64,000 nucleotides of DNA from NCBI GenBank assembly GCA_002335605.1, contig BEDY01000005.1:682001-746000 (forward strand). Direction: 5' to 3'. Source of the DNA: Prillingera fragicola. Its lineage: Eukaryota > Basidiomycota > Tremellomycetes > Trichosporonales > Trichosporonaceae. Under the pieces are notes generated by a model. The model was not told the origin of the DNA. It ran no database searches and worked only from the letters and a program-made list of their open reading frames with translations. Of the stretch, positions 11,001-23,140 are shown one piece after another. The translations under genes and the position numbers were made by a program. The first letter of the stretch is position 1, and each line of letters begins with the position of its first letter.

Positions 11001-14000
11001 AAAGTGGGTCGCATGAAACGCCAGGACGTTCGCCAGGCGTGGCGTGAGAAGCTCGCCATCAACATTATGATCTGGTTCGTCTGTGGCTGCACAATCTTCG
11101 TGATTGCCGGTCTCGGTCAAGTCATTTGCCCTCGGCAGCATGTCTACACGACATCAGAGCTGTCATCGCACGAATTCAAGACTAACCCGAACAACGCCTA
11201 CACTGCCATCCGCGGCGAGGTCTTTGACGTCTCCGAGTACTTCAAGACCCACAGGACCATCGTTCCAATTGTCAAGGAGAAGGAGTTCATGACGTTCTCG
11301 GGTGTTGACGCTACCGACCTCTTCCCCGTCCAGGTCTCGGCGCTCTGTGGTGGTACCACTGGCGCCATGAGCCCTTACGTAACTGTTGACTCGACCAACA
11401 CCTCGTCCACCACGGTCTTTGCCAAGTACCATGATTTCCGTCAGTTTACCAACGACTCGCGTCCCGACTGGTACACTGAGCAGATGACTATTCTGCGCTC
11501 TCGCTACAGGACTGGCTGGATGGGCTACACCAAGAAGGACATCAAGTCAAAGGCCAACGGCGGTCGTGCCATTGTCATTATCGACAATCTCGTCTACGAC
11601 ATGACAACCTACATTAACCAAGGTGGTGGTGGCTGGAATGTTCCTTCCGGTGTCAACGCAGGTGACGGTTCCCAAGAGCGCAAGTTCATGGACAGTACCA
11701 TTGAGAGCCTGTTCCAGCGTCACACTGGCGAGGACATTTCCAGCATCATGGACGGCCTTGGAACGGTCATCGGCGCTGATGTTCTGAGGTGGCAGAGGGA
11801 CTGCTTGCGCAACATTTTCGTTATTGGCAAGCTGGACACTCGTGACTCGCCTCAGTGCCAATTCTCCACCTACATTCTTCTGGCACTCAGTTGTGTAATG
11901 GTGGCCGTCATTGGCTTCAAGTTCATTGCTGCGCTCCACTTTGGCCACTCTCGCGCTCCGGAGAATCACGACAAGTTTGTCATCTGCCAGGTCCCCTGTT
12001 ACACTGAAGGTGAAGACTCTCTGCGCCGCACCATCGATTCGCTGGTTAAGCTCCGTTACGATGACAAGCGCAAGCTGCTCCTGGTCATCTGTGATGGTAA
12101 CATTAAGGGTTACGGTAACGAAAAGCCGACACCAGCTATTGTGCTCGACCTCCTCGGTGTGGATCCCAACCTGGACCCGGAGCCCCTCAGCTTCCAGTCT
12201 CTGGGCGAGGGAGCCAAGCAGCACAACATGGCAAAGGTCTACGCGGGACTCTACGAATGCTCTGGACACGTTGTTCCCTACCTTGTCGTCGTCAAGGTTG
12301 GCAAGCCGACTGAGCGCCCCAAACCCGGAAACCGTGGCAAGCGTGACTCGCAGATGCTGCTCATGCACTTCCTCAACAAGGTGAGTGGCATTCGAATCTG
12401 ACAAACTGGCGCTAACTCTCTAGGTCCACTTCAACTCCCCCATGAACCCTCTCGAACTGGAGATGTACCACCAGATCAAGAATGTGATTGGTGTCAACCC
12501 CAGCTTCTACGAGTACCTGTTCATGGTGGATGCCGATACCACTGTGCACGAGCTCTCCCTCAACCGCCTCGTTTCAGCGTGCATGCACGACAAGAAGATT
12601 ATCGGTGTTTGTGGTGAGACCTCTATCGCAAACGCCAAGCAATCGATCGTCACCATGTCGCAGGTTTACGAGTACTTTATCTCGCACCACCTCTCCAAGG
12701 CATTTGAGAACCTCTTCGGCTCGATCACCTGTCTGCCCGGTTGTTTTACAATGTACCGCCTGCGCACCCCCGACACCCACAAGCCGCTCTTCATTTCGAA
12801 TGCGATCGTGCACGACTACTCTGAGAACCGTGTCGACACCTTACACCTGAAGAACCTGCTCCACCTGGGTGAAGACCGATACCTCACGACCCTCGTCCTC
12901 AAGCACTTCCCTACCTACAAGACCAAGTTTGTTCGCGACGCACAAGCTCAGACTGTCGCGCCCGACTCTGGCAAGGTGCTGCTGTCGCAGCGTCGTCGTT
13001 GGATCAACTCGACCGTGCACAACATGGCAGAGCTCATTTTCCAGGAGAACCTCTGTGGTTTCTGCTGCTTCTCGATGCGCTTTGTTGTGCTCATTGACTT
13101 TGTCTCCACGATTGTCGCGCCTGTCACTGTCGCCTACATTGGCTACCTCATCTACGTGATTGTTCGCGACGGATCGAACCTGCCCATCCTGTCGATTGCC
13201 ATGCTTGCCGCCATTTATGGTCTGCAGGCGCTGGTGTTCATCTTCCGCATGCGCTGGGACATGATTGCCTGGATGCTCTTCTACATCTGTGCCATTCCAA
13301 TCTTCTCCTTCTACCTGCCCCTGTACTCGTTCTGGCGCATGGACGACTTCTCATGGGGTTCGACTCGTCTTGTCGTCGGTGACAAGGGCAAGAAGGTGGT
13401 CATCCACGACGAGGGCAAGTTTGACCCCAAGTCTATTCCTCTCAAGAGCTGGAACGACTATGAGAATGAGCTCTGGGACCAAGAGTCCAACCACTCTCTC
13501 GACACTTGGAACCCGCCCCAGAAGAGCGAGTACCTCGACTCGCGGGCGCAATCCATGTACGGCCAGTCCGAATACGGCCGCCAGTCACAATACCATGCCT
13601 CGCAGTACAGCGGCTTTGACAAGCCTCTCTTGCGAGGGATTTCTCCTTCTGCGTCCTACAGCGACATTCGTGGCGCTTCGCGTACGGGCTCTTATGTTGA
13701 CGCCCCTCTGCGCGGCACCTACTACGCTGGACGCGGCGACACTGGCTCGTACGGCCCTGGCGACGGAAACAGTCTGTACGCCGGGTCATTCTACGGCCAG
13801 CCACCACTGCAGCAGGTGCACTCCAACCACGGTCTTCCGCTCGACTCGCCCGCTGCTGATGGCATTAGCGACGGCCAGCTTGAGGCAAGCATCCGTGCCA
13901 TATGCACCGGCGCAGACCTCGACACCCTCACCAAGAAAGGTGTTCGCAAGCAACTCGAGGCCGAGTTTGGCGTCTCGTTGGCTGCGCGCAAGGACACTAT

Positions 14001-14064
14001 TAACCGCATCATTGAGACCGTGTTGGCTGGTGAGTCGAGCAACGCTACCTCGGATGAAGCTTGA
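8037..14064 (+). CDS. Class V chitin synthase with N-terminal myosin motor-like domain
   Basis: An integral membrane glycosyltransferase that polymerises UDP-GlcNAc into chitin at growth sites. Exons are 8037-8119, 8178-8471, 8510-8633, 8676-12380 and 12424-14064, giving 1948 aa. The myosin-like region (about 1-780) keeps a P-loop [10 protein letters not shown] at 126-135 and a switch I-like NENASRFG, but the switch II position reads DFPGQQ. Two hydrophobic segments follow at about 923 and 963, a cytochrome b5-like region near 1005, and another membrane segment near 1233. The catalytic domain has RGKRDSQ (1385), MVDADTTV (1434), GEDRYLTTL (1551) and the QRRRW signature (1590), then several membrane helices (1614-1705). 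The C-terminus carries a DEK_C-like fold (1879-1940). Size and domain order fit class V enzymes such as the Cryptococcus myosin-chitin synthases; I do not assign a CHS number. Confidence 0.93.
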
Positions 14065-14245
14065 GCTGACAGAGCAGAATAAACTAGATGCATGTTCGCG
14101 CTACGACATATACCACGAAAATGGACCTTTGACATGACCATACGCATGCTGGACATAGAGCTTAATGACCACAAGTATGCACTACATTCTCACGATAGCC
14201 AATCGTTGCTAGCCACGGTTGTATCTACAACAGAACTGCTGAGAT

Positions 14246-16261
14246 CTACACCGCCTTACTATCGCCATACACTTTTGCCCTTCCGTCCCACTTCTTACCA
14301 GCGTTCACCTCCTGTTCCCACTCGGCCAACCGCCTGCCATCCCATCGCTTCTCCTTCATCTCATGCTCCACCGTCTTTAGAAGATGCTCATCTCCATCGC
14401 GGGCAGAACTGGAGTGCTGTGAAAGCTCAGGCGGGAGATACTCGTTGTTCACAGGGTGTGCGTAATCTGGGTTGTACGCGTACTCTCGTCCGTAGCCGAG
14501 CTGCTTCATCAACTTTGTTGGCGCGTTGCGGATCATGTGCGGCACGCCCGGTAGAGGTGGTTGCTTTGTAAGTGCGGCCGCACGATTGTACGCATTGTAG
14601 GACCGAGTGGACTTTGGTGCCTCTGCGAGGTATGCCACGCAGTGCTGGGGAGTCAGTGGGGAATTCTAGCGAGTCCACTCACCGCGAGGTTGATGCGACA
14701 CTCGGGCATACCAATAAGCTGGCATGCCTGCATTGTCGAAACGGCAAGCGGTAACGCATGATTGTCTGCCAGCCCAACGTCTTCAGATGCTACGACCACG
14801 AGACGTCGCGCAATGTAGAGCGGATCCTCGCCACCCTCGAGCATCCGGGCCAGCCAATACATGGATGCTGAGCCGTCGCTACCACGGAGTGACTGAGCAA
14901 GTTAGTCGCAGTCGTGAAGGGGGCTACCTACCTTGTGCAGAGCACTGATAAAGTCGTATCGGTCATCACCGCTACGTGAATAGCCTTTTCGTAGAGCGCG
15001 ACGAACAGCATCCATCAGTGCAGCATCCCTCGCCGTAACGGCAGCGTCCTCGGCAGAGCTAGTTTGGTCGTCCCCCTCGTTCTTGGCCGTGACGTTACTC
15101 TCAGCATGCTCTTCGCCATCACTCTCCGTCGATTCAGCAACCTGATCGAGAGTGGTCTGAATCGGTTGCGAGCACACTTCGAATGCCAACTCCAGGCCAT
15201 TTAAAGCTTGACGCGCATCTCCATCGGCGACCTGAGCCAGAAATGGGATGAGCGTTGGTGGCATCCTTGGGGGTTTGTCAAACTCGCCAAGAGCGTTGTT
15301 GAGAATCTTCTCCAAGTCCTCTGGACTATGAGGTTGAAGCGTGAAGACCTGGCAGCGTGAGAGAAGAGCTCCGTTGACCTTGAAAGATGGGTTCTCAGTG
15401 GTGGCGCCAATAAGCTGGACCCAGCCATTCTCGACGTAAGGCAGAAACAAGTCCTGTTGCGGCTTGTTGAATCTAACATATAGTTAGAATCAATAAAGGG
15501 CAGTGTAGAACGTACCGATGTATCTCGTCAACCATGAGAATCGTGCGTCGTCCTGTCAATGACAACTGATTCTTAGCCTGTTCAAAGACCAAGCGCACGT
15601 CAGCCGAGCCCGCGCTGGTGGCTGACAGCTCTCTGAAGTCGGCGTTGGACGTTCTGGCAATAAGTCGTGCAAGAGTACTGGAATGTCAGAGAAGACGACA
15701 CACCCAGACGTACGTCTTGCCACACCCTGGCGGACCCCAAAGGATACAGCTTCCAACACCTTCCCCGGCCTCTATCCTTGCGCGCAACAGGCTGCCCTTG
15801 CCCACAAGATCCTTTTGCCCGATATAAGATGAAAGAACCTTGGGTCGTGAGCGCTCTGCAAGTCTGATGTCAAGTCAGCCCTGGCTCAAGTATGCTCTCC
15901 TCACGGCTGGTTTGCCACAAGTGCGTTGAACCGGGCTCGCTTTCCGCCCTCGACGACTGGCACGCCATCCGCCTTGCGCTTGAAAGCTGTGCCCATACCG
16001 CCCGCTGACGAACCATTCCGTGATGTCGGCTGAGGTATTTTATCACCTGTGTTCGGTTGTGAGGATCCCCAAAGCGTTCCCTTGCTGGAGGGTGTGTTCT
16101 TGTGGTGTCCCGGCGGTGAAGACGGCTCACCCACTGCACCCTTGCACTGCAGGTCCAGGTGGAGGTTGATGTCCGCCTCGGGTACGCTCCGATCACAGAT
16201 CGGGCACTGTACTATTCAATCAGTAAACACAGAGGGTCAGCGGCTCACCCGTCTTGACCAT
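14246..16261 (-). CDS. MGS1: Mgs1/WRNIP1-type AAA+ ATPase
   Basis: A clamp-loader-like ATPase that protects stalled replication forks and binds ubiquitinated PCNA. Exons are 16261-16249, 16211-15905, 15863-15714, 15677-15516, 15472-14932, 14892-14683 and 14644-14246, giving 593 aa. A UBZ4 zinc finger stands at residues 6-27 (CPIC...HLDLQC). The AAA core starts with [11 protein letters not shown], then Walker A GPPGCGKT (about 150-157), Walker B MVDEIHR (about 205-211), sensor IGATTENPS and RCQVF. The WRNIP1-specific C-terminal half shows [32 protein letters not shown] and LPPELS. A 40-residue acidic insert interrupts the region before YDFISALHK. The gene is convergent with the chitin synthase and divergent from REX1 with a 243-bp spacer, long enough only for a compact shared promoter. 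Confidence 0.93.
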
Positions 16262-16504
16262 ATTTTTGTGAGGAGAGTGGTGCAGATTCGAGGAGAGAGA
16301 TCTAGAGAGACCTGGGTGGCAACAACCAACATCCGCGGGAGCCGCGAGAGATTGACGCGACTTGATACCCGAGGTTTATCCAGGTGGAGGTACCTGATAT
16401 GAAAATAACACGTCACTCTCGCCTAATGTTTCTGGTCGAGCAGCTCGACTTTGGTCACCAACCTCATCATCAGCCAGCTGCTGTCACCACAAAGCAACTT
16501 CGAC

Positions 16505-18640
16505 ATGCAAGACCTAAAGAGAAAGTCAACGGATAGTCCGGCACCTGCTCCTTCACCTTTGCTCGACGATGGCTTCACTAAAGTTCAAAAGCGCAAACAG
16601 CGCAAGGTAGAGCGCCACCGACCTCAGTTCCAGTTCGACACCAGCTACTTCCGGTCTGGTAAGAAGATTGGGATTGCTGTAAGTTGTACACTGTGGACGA
16701 GCATAGCTAACGAAACAGCACATTAGGGACCTGTCTCTTTATCTGGCTGCAGATGCTCAGCGCCCATCGTGGATTGTGGTTGATGTACGCTTGCTGCGTG
16801 GCGAACATAATACTGACTCCCAGAACCCTTCATTTGTCTCACACACGGTGGTCGTCATGGTCTCGGGTCTGTTGCCTGGGCATCTAGGTCTTCCTAATAT
16901 TTCGCCTGCAGCCTGTCTTCCATTCCAGACGACACCTAGTGTCCTCGCCGACGTAAAGGATCTCCCCAAGGCTCGCGTTCCGGCCATGTCCAAGTTGTTC
17001 GCATATGGCTGCCCCACTCGTGCACCTGGAGACTCGCGCAAGCTCCACTCGGTCATGAACACACTATTGCATTGTCCTCTACCCGACTCTATCAAAAAAA
17101 AGCGTGAGGCTGAGTCGAAGCGTCTGTTGAGTACGTGCATTCGATCTATTGCATGCTGACAAGCCAGACAGTCATAAGAACGGCGGTTCGACCCCGTTGC
17201 TGTATCTCTGCGCGCCGAATCAAATGGCCGCGAACGGCTATCGTCTACCGAGTTACGTGGAGCCGAGCGGCGAACGCTTTATACCCGGCGACGTCCCACC
17301 AGAGCTCGCCGAAATTCTTGACGACAAGCGCACGGCAGAGGGAGAATTTGGAGAACCCGCTACTACTGCGTCTATGGGCCCGCGCCCTGTCGTTGTCGAT
17401 GACCAAGGGCGTCGCAGAAAGGGAAACGTTCGCGGAGAGGAAGGCTGGGTTGAGACTCCCCAGGCCAAAGGATTGCCGCCCTCTGGCGTGTATCCCGTCC
17501 TTGCCATGGACTGCGAGATGGTACTCTCAGAGGATGGGCAAGAGCTTGCGCGTGTCTCTGTCGTGGATTTGGAATCGGGAGAGAATGTCTTTGACGAGCT
17601 TGTGACGCCGCCGAAGCCGGTTACCGACTACCTCACTCAGTAAGAACATGGAGAGGTTGGCAGGCTGACCAATAGGTTCTCTGGCATGACCAAGGAGCGC
17701 ATGGCCACTGCCACGCACACATTCGAAAGCATTCAGGAGGCTCTGGTCACAGGCCCAGACCCGATCATCACCCCCCATACCATCCTGCTCGGCCACTCAC
17801 TCGACTGCGACCTAGCTGTTCTGAAGATTCGCCACCCATTGGTCATTGACACTACTGTCATTTACAAGCATGCCAGGGGTCCACCCTACAAGCCTAGCCT
17901 CAAGTGGCTCACCCAGAAGTGGCTGGGGCGCGCAATTCAGAATCACGAAGGGGGACATGACTCGGCCGAGGATGCGCGCGCGTGCATTGATTTGCTCAAA
18001 ATGAAGTTGCAATTCGGTCCCGAGTTCGGTGACCCAGGGGTCGAGAGCGAGACTATCTTTGAACGTGTTGGGCGTTATCGTCCCAATGGCAAGACGGAAC
18101 CCAAGACGTCTCTGGTCGTGGACTACGGCAACCCCAGTGGCTGGTACGGGTCTAAGGCGACAAAGGCTGTAGCGGCGACTACCGACGACGGGGTCATTGA
18201 CGCGATCACGCAGGACGTTTCAAAGTACGACTATGTGTACGCACGGCTTACCGAGTTGAGCAACCTGCAGCACTGTGAGTACGTCTGTCAAAGGCTGGGC
18301 TGACTTTTCAGGGAACTCGACGTCAGGCGGTGCCGTAGACCTCTCAGAGGTTGACGAGGAGGAGCTCGATGCTGCTCTGGAACGTTTGGATGCCCGACTC
18401 ACTCGCCTGCATGGTTCATTGCCTGAAAATACGGCCCTGATTCTCCTCACTGGCCACTCAGATCCGCGAGAGATGCTAGCGCTCTCTGCGCGCCGAACCA
18501 AGTGGGAGAGGGCGTTTCAATCCAAGGGCGACGGCGAGGAACTTGGCGTGGACGAACGTTGGTCCACCGAAGATGATCGCGAGCTGGAGCGTATGGTTGC
18601 TGAAACCCGCGAGGGTATGGCATTTTTCTGTGTTAAGTAG
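16505..18640 (+). CDS. REX1: Rex1/Rexo5-type DEDDh 3'-5' RNA exonuclease
   Basis: A nuclear exoribonuclease that trims 3' ends of 5S rRNA, tRNAs and other stable RNAs. Exons are 16505-16678, 16719-16784, 16824-17130, 17168-17639, 17676-18274 and 18312-18640, giving 648 aa. The N-terminus is Lys/Arg-rich (KRKQRKVERH), suiting nuclear import. The exonuclease domain begins near residue 291 with the Exo I motif AMDCEMV (Asp297, Glu299), continues with GHSLDCDL (Exo II, about 383) and ends with GGHDSAEDARACIDLLKMK (Exo III, His-x4-Asp, about 434). The C-terminal 200 residues have no motif I recognise. An upstream in-frame ATG at 16451 would add 18 residues; 16505 was preferred because the MQDLKRK start looks more protein-like, so the start is open. 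Confidence 0.9.
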
Positions 18641-18944
18641 TTGGTCACCAGCGCCTGCTCATTATCATTGCTGGGTGTATCTGCATGTAGATGTCGTCGA
18701 ATACATAGTACGCGAACAATCAATCGAGAACCAGTTTTAATGCAGTTGCATTAGTCTGCGTGATTAGTCAAGATTAGCCTGGATATTAGCTTTTATTCCG
18801 GCTTTTGATTAGCCTGGATTAGATTTGCTCACCTCCACCCGCGCGATTTTGGAAGTTGAGTTTGGCCCATTCATCTCTCAACTACAAGCCACGGTCAGTA
18901 TGTGCCAAGGCCTCTAGCCCGACATCTGAACGTCCCAACTCGCC
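18641..18944. other. Spacer between REX1 and MDM12
   Basis: AT-richer than its surroundings, with no gene. It contains the duplicated 13-mer noted separately and must hold the MDM12 promoter. Confidence 0.5.
18772..18819. repeat. Short direct repeat GATTAGCCTGGAT
   Basis: Two identical 13-base copies, at 18772-18784 and 18807-18819, are set in an AT-rich stretch full of TTAG/GATTAG words. It may be promoter sequence of MDM12 or a local duplication. Confidence 0.6.
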
Positions 18945-20339
18945 ATGTCCGTGGACATTGATTGGTCGCTTCTCTCAGACCCCGCCGCGTCAGCCCTCGC
19001 GGATGGCCTGATCACCGCCCTCAACAATCAGCTCAACACGGCATCGCGGCCATCCTTTCTTGGACCAGTCACGGTCTCTAGCTTTGACTTTGGCACGTCT
19101 GGGCCGGATGTCGAGATAAAGGATGTTCGAGACGTTTGGCTAGCCTTTGAGGATGGCGACGACGAAGGTGACGCGGAGGCCGATGCCGCGGCAGCCAGAG
19201 CCTGGAGCGATGGTGAGGAACGCGACGCAACGCGATACACACACTCGCCATATGCTGGACACGTACAATCGCATCACGGCCACGGTCACGCACATTCGCA
19301 TTCGCTCTCCTACTCCCACACTGCTAATGCCTCACTCTCCCCTCAACCGCTTGGCAGGGATCCTCACTCTCACCACTTTGAAGCGCCCACTCCGCAATAT
19401 GCTCGTTTCCGCCCCGCACTCGACGCCTCTCGCCCGCCGTCAGCGCCCCTCTTTGCGGGCCCACATGCTCATGGCCATGAACTCAATCTAAGTGAAGGGG
19501 ACGATGAAGCGGATTCTGTGTATTCTGGCACCTTTCCAAGCCGGCCTCAGTCCGTGGTATCTGTTGGCATTGGCGTCGAGCTGGCTTCAGGGATGGCACT
19601 CGGACGCTCAAGAGCACGGGGCATCGGGCCGCAGCTCATATCAACACCACCACGAGTGCCGGGAACACCTGGCGCAATGAGCGTGGGCTTGACGGGTCTA
19701 AGCGGGCTTGCAGCCGGAGCGTGGGCACAATCGCAGCCCCGATTTTTGGGCGGTGTGGCCTACTCAGCTTCGGCACACAACCCCGAGCTTCAGTCGCTAC
19801 ACTTGCCCTCCTCTCCTCCATCACAGCCTGCTCGGCCCACGGGACCTGAGATGAAGCCAAAAAACTCTGTGCCCTCAGTACAGCTCCATCTTCGGCTCGA
19901 CCACGCCGCAAATCTCAGCCTCACGCTGAACACCAGTCTGCAAGTCAACTACCCTTCCGCGCTCTTCATGGCGCTGCCACTCAAGCTGGTCATCACAGGA
20001 ATGACACTCGCAGCGGACATTGTAGTTGCGTACAGTTCACAAAAGCACCGCGTCCATTTGTGCATCGTCGACGCCGAGGACGGCACCGCGTCTTCTGGTG
20101 GTGGCAACCCAAGCCACGCTACATGGAATGGCCAGATCGGCGGAGGCGGAATTGGCCGCGAGAGCGATCCAATCGGTCAACGCATTCTGCCTCACCTGCA
20201 TATCGAGAGCGAAATCGGACACTCGGACGCACACGTATTGCGCAACGTGGGCAAGGTCGAGAGGTTCATTGTCGATGTCATCCGGAAGACGCTCGTAGAC
20301 GAACTAGTCTTTCCCAACTTCCACAGCATCGCGCTTTAA
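18945..20339 (+). CDS. MDM12: Mdm12, SMP-domain subunit of the ERMES complex
   Basis: Mdm12 tethers the ER to mitochondria and carries phospholipids between them together with Mmm1, Mdm34 and Mdm10. The gene is a single exon of 464 aa, unusual in this intron-dense window. The N-terminus MSVDIDWSLL and FLGPVTVSSFDFGTSGPDVEIKDVRD are the SMP-domain start. The C-terminal SMP half shows VQLHLRLDHAANLSLTLNTSLQVNYPS-type strands, LPLKLVITGMTLAADIVVAY, the HRVHLCIVD strand, and SEIGHSDAHVLRNVGKVERFIVD. Between them lies a long low-complexity insert (about 70-290), Ser/Pro/Gly-rich, with His-rich clusters (SHHGHGHAHSHS). Fungal Mdm12 commonly has a disordered loop here, but the His clusters stand out. 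Confidence 0.92.
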   Translation: MSVDIDWSLLSDPAASALADGLITALNNQLNTASRPSFLGPVTVSSFDFGTSGPDVEIKDVRDVWLAFEDGDDEGDAEADAAAARAWSDGEERDATRYTHSPYAGHVQSHHGHGHAHSHSLSYSHTANASLSPQPLGRDPHSHHFEAPTPQYARFRPALDASRPPSAPLFAGPHAHGHELNLSEGDDEADSVYSGTFPSRPQSVVSVGIGVELASGMALGRSRARGIGPQLISTPPRVPGTPGAMSVGLTGLSGLAAGAWAQSQPRFLGGVAYSASAHNPELQSLHLPSSPPSQPARPTGPEMKPKNSVPSVQLHLRLDHAANLSLTLNTSLQVNYPSALFMALPLKLVITGMTLAADIVVAYSSQKHRVHLCIVDAEDGTASSGGGNPSHATWNGQIGGGGIGRESDPIGQRILPHLHIESEIGHSDAHVLRNVGKVERFIVDVIRKTLVDELVFPNFHSIAL

Positions 20340-20586
20340 CTAGGAAAGAGCAACGCCACTTATCACGGCTGCATAATTGGAGTCCATGCTCTCAGAGCAT
20401 CCATACATCCAGTTTAGACACATTCAATAGCCTGCAATAACCTAAAACAGCACACACATAGGATGCATGATACAACACTGGTACACATACCAAAGTCTAT
20501 CCGTTGCCCTGCCGGGCTCTACTATAGCACCTGATCCAACGCTTACACCAGTTCGGTCACTCAATATTCGCAAGCATGCACGCCAA

Positions 20587-23140
20587 CTACTTGTTGGGGC
20601 GACGCGTGTGGCCAGCACCCCTGTTGCCAGCACCCTTGACAGCACCACTCTTGCGAGTCTCGCGCATGATGGCGTCGGCAGTTTTGGGGGCCTTCCGGCT
20701 GCGGTTCTTGTTCTTGACGTTGGCAGTGGTGTAGAAGTTGATCGCCTTCTTCTTGTTGGTGGTGGTACGCCTCTTGGCCGCGGCGGCAGAGGGCTCCTCG
20801 TCAGAGGACCCGGATTCCGACTCAGCCTCGGCTTCCGACTCGGCTTCGACAACTTCAGCGCCTTCGGCAGGGAAGACGTCCTCCCAAGCAAGGCCAGCGT
20901 CGGCCTCCTCCTCGTCCTCGGCATCCTCATCCTCGTTATCCTCCTCTGCCTCGTCGTCGTCCTCGCTGTCCTCCATGTCCTCGTCGTCGTCCTCCATGTC
21001 ACCCTCCTCGACATCGTCCTCGCTCATGACCTCATCCGCACGGCGGGCGTCATCACCCATGAACTTGGTCATCGTGACAATCTTGGCGATAGGCTGTTCA
21101 ACACCCTTAACACGCTTCTCGCCAAGGATCTTGCCAAGAGCGCGCTCCTGGGCCTCCATGACCTCGCGGACGTCCTCAGTGGCCTCGGTGACAGCCTCCT
21201 CCTTGGCGATGGGACCCTCAGTGGCAGGACGAGCAGGTGGTGGCACGAAGAAGGGGATCTTGCCACGAATCCAGTCGTTGAGAACCATCTTGGCGGCGGC
21301 TTCCTGGTCAGGCTCACCACCCTTCAGGAGCTTACCGCTCTTCTTAGCGATAGTCGTCAAGAGCTCGGCCGCCCCCTCCTCTCCCTGCCATCCGCCAGCA
21401 GGACGGGCGGGGAGGCCGTACGTCCTCTCAAGATACTCCTGGCGAACGCGCTCGAGGAGTGCCGGAATATGCTCGGCGGGGGTCGCCAGGTTCTCAACAC
21501 GCACAACGCCCTTCAGGACTGTGTCAGCCTCGGTGTCCTTGGTGGACAGGGGGACAACTCCGGGGCAGTCGATGAGGTAGATGCGGCGCATGAGGGTAAT
21601 GTACTGCCAGACCTTGGTCTCTCCGGGGATGGGAGCAACAGTACAGACGCGCTTCTTTTTGAGGGTGTTGATAATGCTCGACTTGCCCACGTTGGGATAG
21701 CCAATGAAACCGACCGAGATCTGCTTCTTGTCCGAGTGCAGGACCGAGAACTGGCGCAACAGCTGAATGAGCGATCCCTTTCCGAACGAGTTGTTGATTG
21801 AGGCGTGGAAGGCAATCGTGGGAGCCGAGAGGGAGAGGTGCTTGACCCAGCGAGCCTGTTTTGTCAGCAATGAATACTTTAATTATCAAAAAACTGAACC
21901 GCAAGGAATATGTCTTGCCCCAAAACTAAGAGATCCAGACGAGGAAGTGCGCGAGGCGGTCTAGTATCCCAACTCAATTAGGCAATCCGACTCTCTCTCC
22001 TGATCCCTCGAAGGAGCCCAAAACGGGCCCCGACTTTTTAGCCTCGTACCCCCAAAACGGGGGAAGTGAGGTGGGACACTGGCGGAGAGGAGCTCGTTCT
22101 CCCACTCTCGTAACAGTCCATCTGCGTAGGAAACGCCGAAGCGCACAAATGGCCTTGACTGGAGTGTGGGGTTCAAAGGGCAGGGAAGGGGGTGGAAAGG
22201 AAATAATAATGGAAGAAATGAACTGTGGATACTCACGGTAACCCAGGTGGGCACAAGGTCGACCTTGTTCAGGACGTAGACGAGGTGCTTGTGTGCCTTG
22301 TCCTTGCGGAGGTACTCAACGACAGGCCTGCAGCGAGTGCCAATGGGGTCACGAGCGTCCAAGACGTGGATGACAACGTCACTAGAGTCGAGGACCTTGT
22401 ACAGCTCTCCCCAGATACGACGCGACGTTCCCTTTGCGTAGATGGGCTCGCGGGCGAGACTGGTGGTAGGGTGGTAAGCCTGAGGCTCGGCGTCGAGCTG
22501 GGCAGCACCATCGGGCGCAGCCGAGCCGGCAGCCTCCTGAGCAGCGGCTGAGGACTCTCCAAGCTCCTCAATGCTTCCCATATCCAGCCTGGGGCGCTTG
22601 CGTTGAGCCTTGGGGCCAAAGGTGTTCGAGTACGGCTCAGTGTCGACAATGTGGACACGCTTGCCCTCGGTCTTGCTCTCATCCTGGATGAGGCCCATGG
22701 GGAGCTTGTTGCGCTTGAGGAGAACCGAGTAAGGGTCGGCCTTGTGCTGAGAGAGAGCAGTACGGAAGTGGTCCAGCGCATTCTGCGAGATCACACGAGT
22801 GTTGCCGAACCAGCGGCGGTCTGGCTGGATGCGACCGGGGAGGGCGTCCTTCTCGCCCTTCTGGAAAGCGGCGGCCTCGACAATCTTTCCATCACGGTCA
22901 CGGACAGCCTTGCCGCCGTTCAGCATCTTAATGCGAGAAGCTCCTTTGGCATCGCGGTAAAAGTTTTCACCTAACAAGTCAGCGTCTGACCAACTAGAAC
23001 GGCCAAGGGACCTGTGGTGGTCATGACCTACCCTTGATGCGCTTGAGAGTAAACTCGGTTTGAGACGAGGACGCTGCCTTGCCATTGGTCTTGCCAAAGC
23101 CAGGATTGGCCTTGCGGTCGTGGTTTTTGCCCTTCCCCAT
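20587..23140 (-). CDS. NOG2: Nog2/Nug2 nucleolar GTPase for 60S ribosome assembly
   Basis: Nog2 is a placeholder GTPase on pre-60S particles that blocks premature Nmd3 binding and is needed for export. Exons are 23140-23032, 22970-22237 and 21855-20587, giving 703 aa. The circularly permuted GTPase order is visible: DARDPIGTR, then G4 NKVDL (about 269-273), then G1 GYPNVGKSS (about 333), then DCPGV (G3, about 376). The N-terminus [17 protein letters not shown] and [21 protein letters not shown] are diagnostic of Nog2. The tail is acidic then basic (KNKNRSRK), as expected of a nucleolar protein. Intron 2 (22236-21856) is 381 nt, far longer than its neighbours, and its first 280 nt stay open in frame. 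The gene is divergent from NUO9.5 with a 216-bp spacer. Confidence 0.95.

Noticed and set aside
18772..18819. TTAG-rich repeat as a telomere-like or centromeric element
   Set aside because: Only two short copies, not TTAGGG arrays, and flanked closely by ordinary genes.
20467..21801. A 444-codon plus-strand open frame opposite NOG2
   Set aside because: It is the antisense of a well-conserved GTPase gene with acidic codon bias; the translation has no independent motifs.
22237..22269. NOG2 split into two genes because of the long intron
   Set aside because: The permuted GTPase motifs G4 and G1 lie on either side of the intron and are both needed in one protein.
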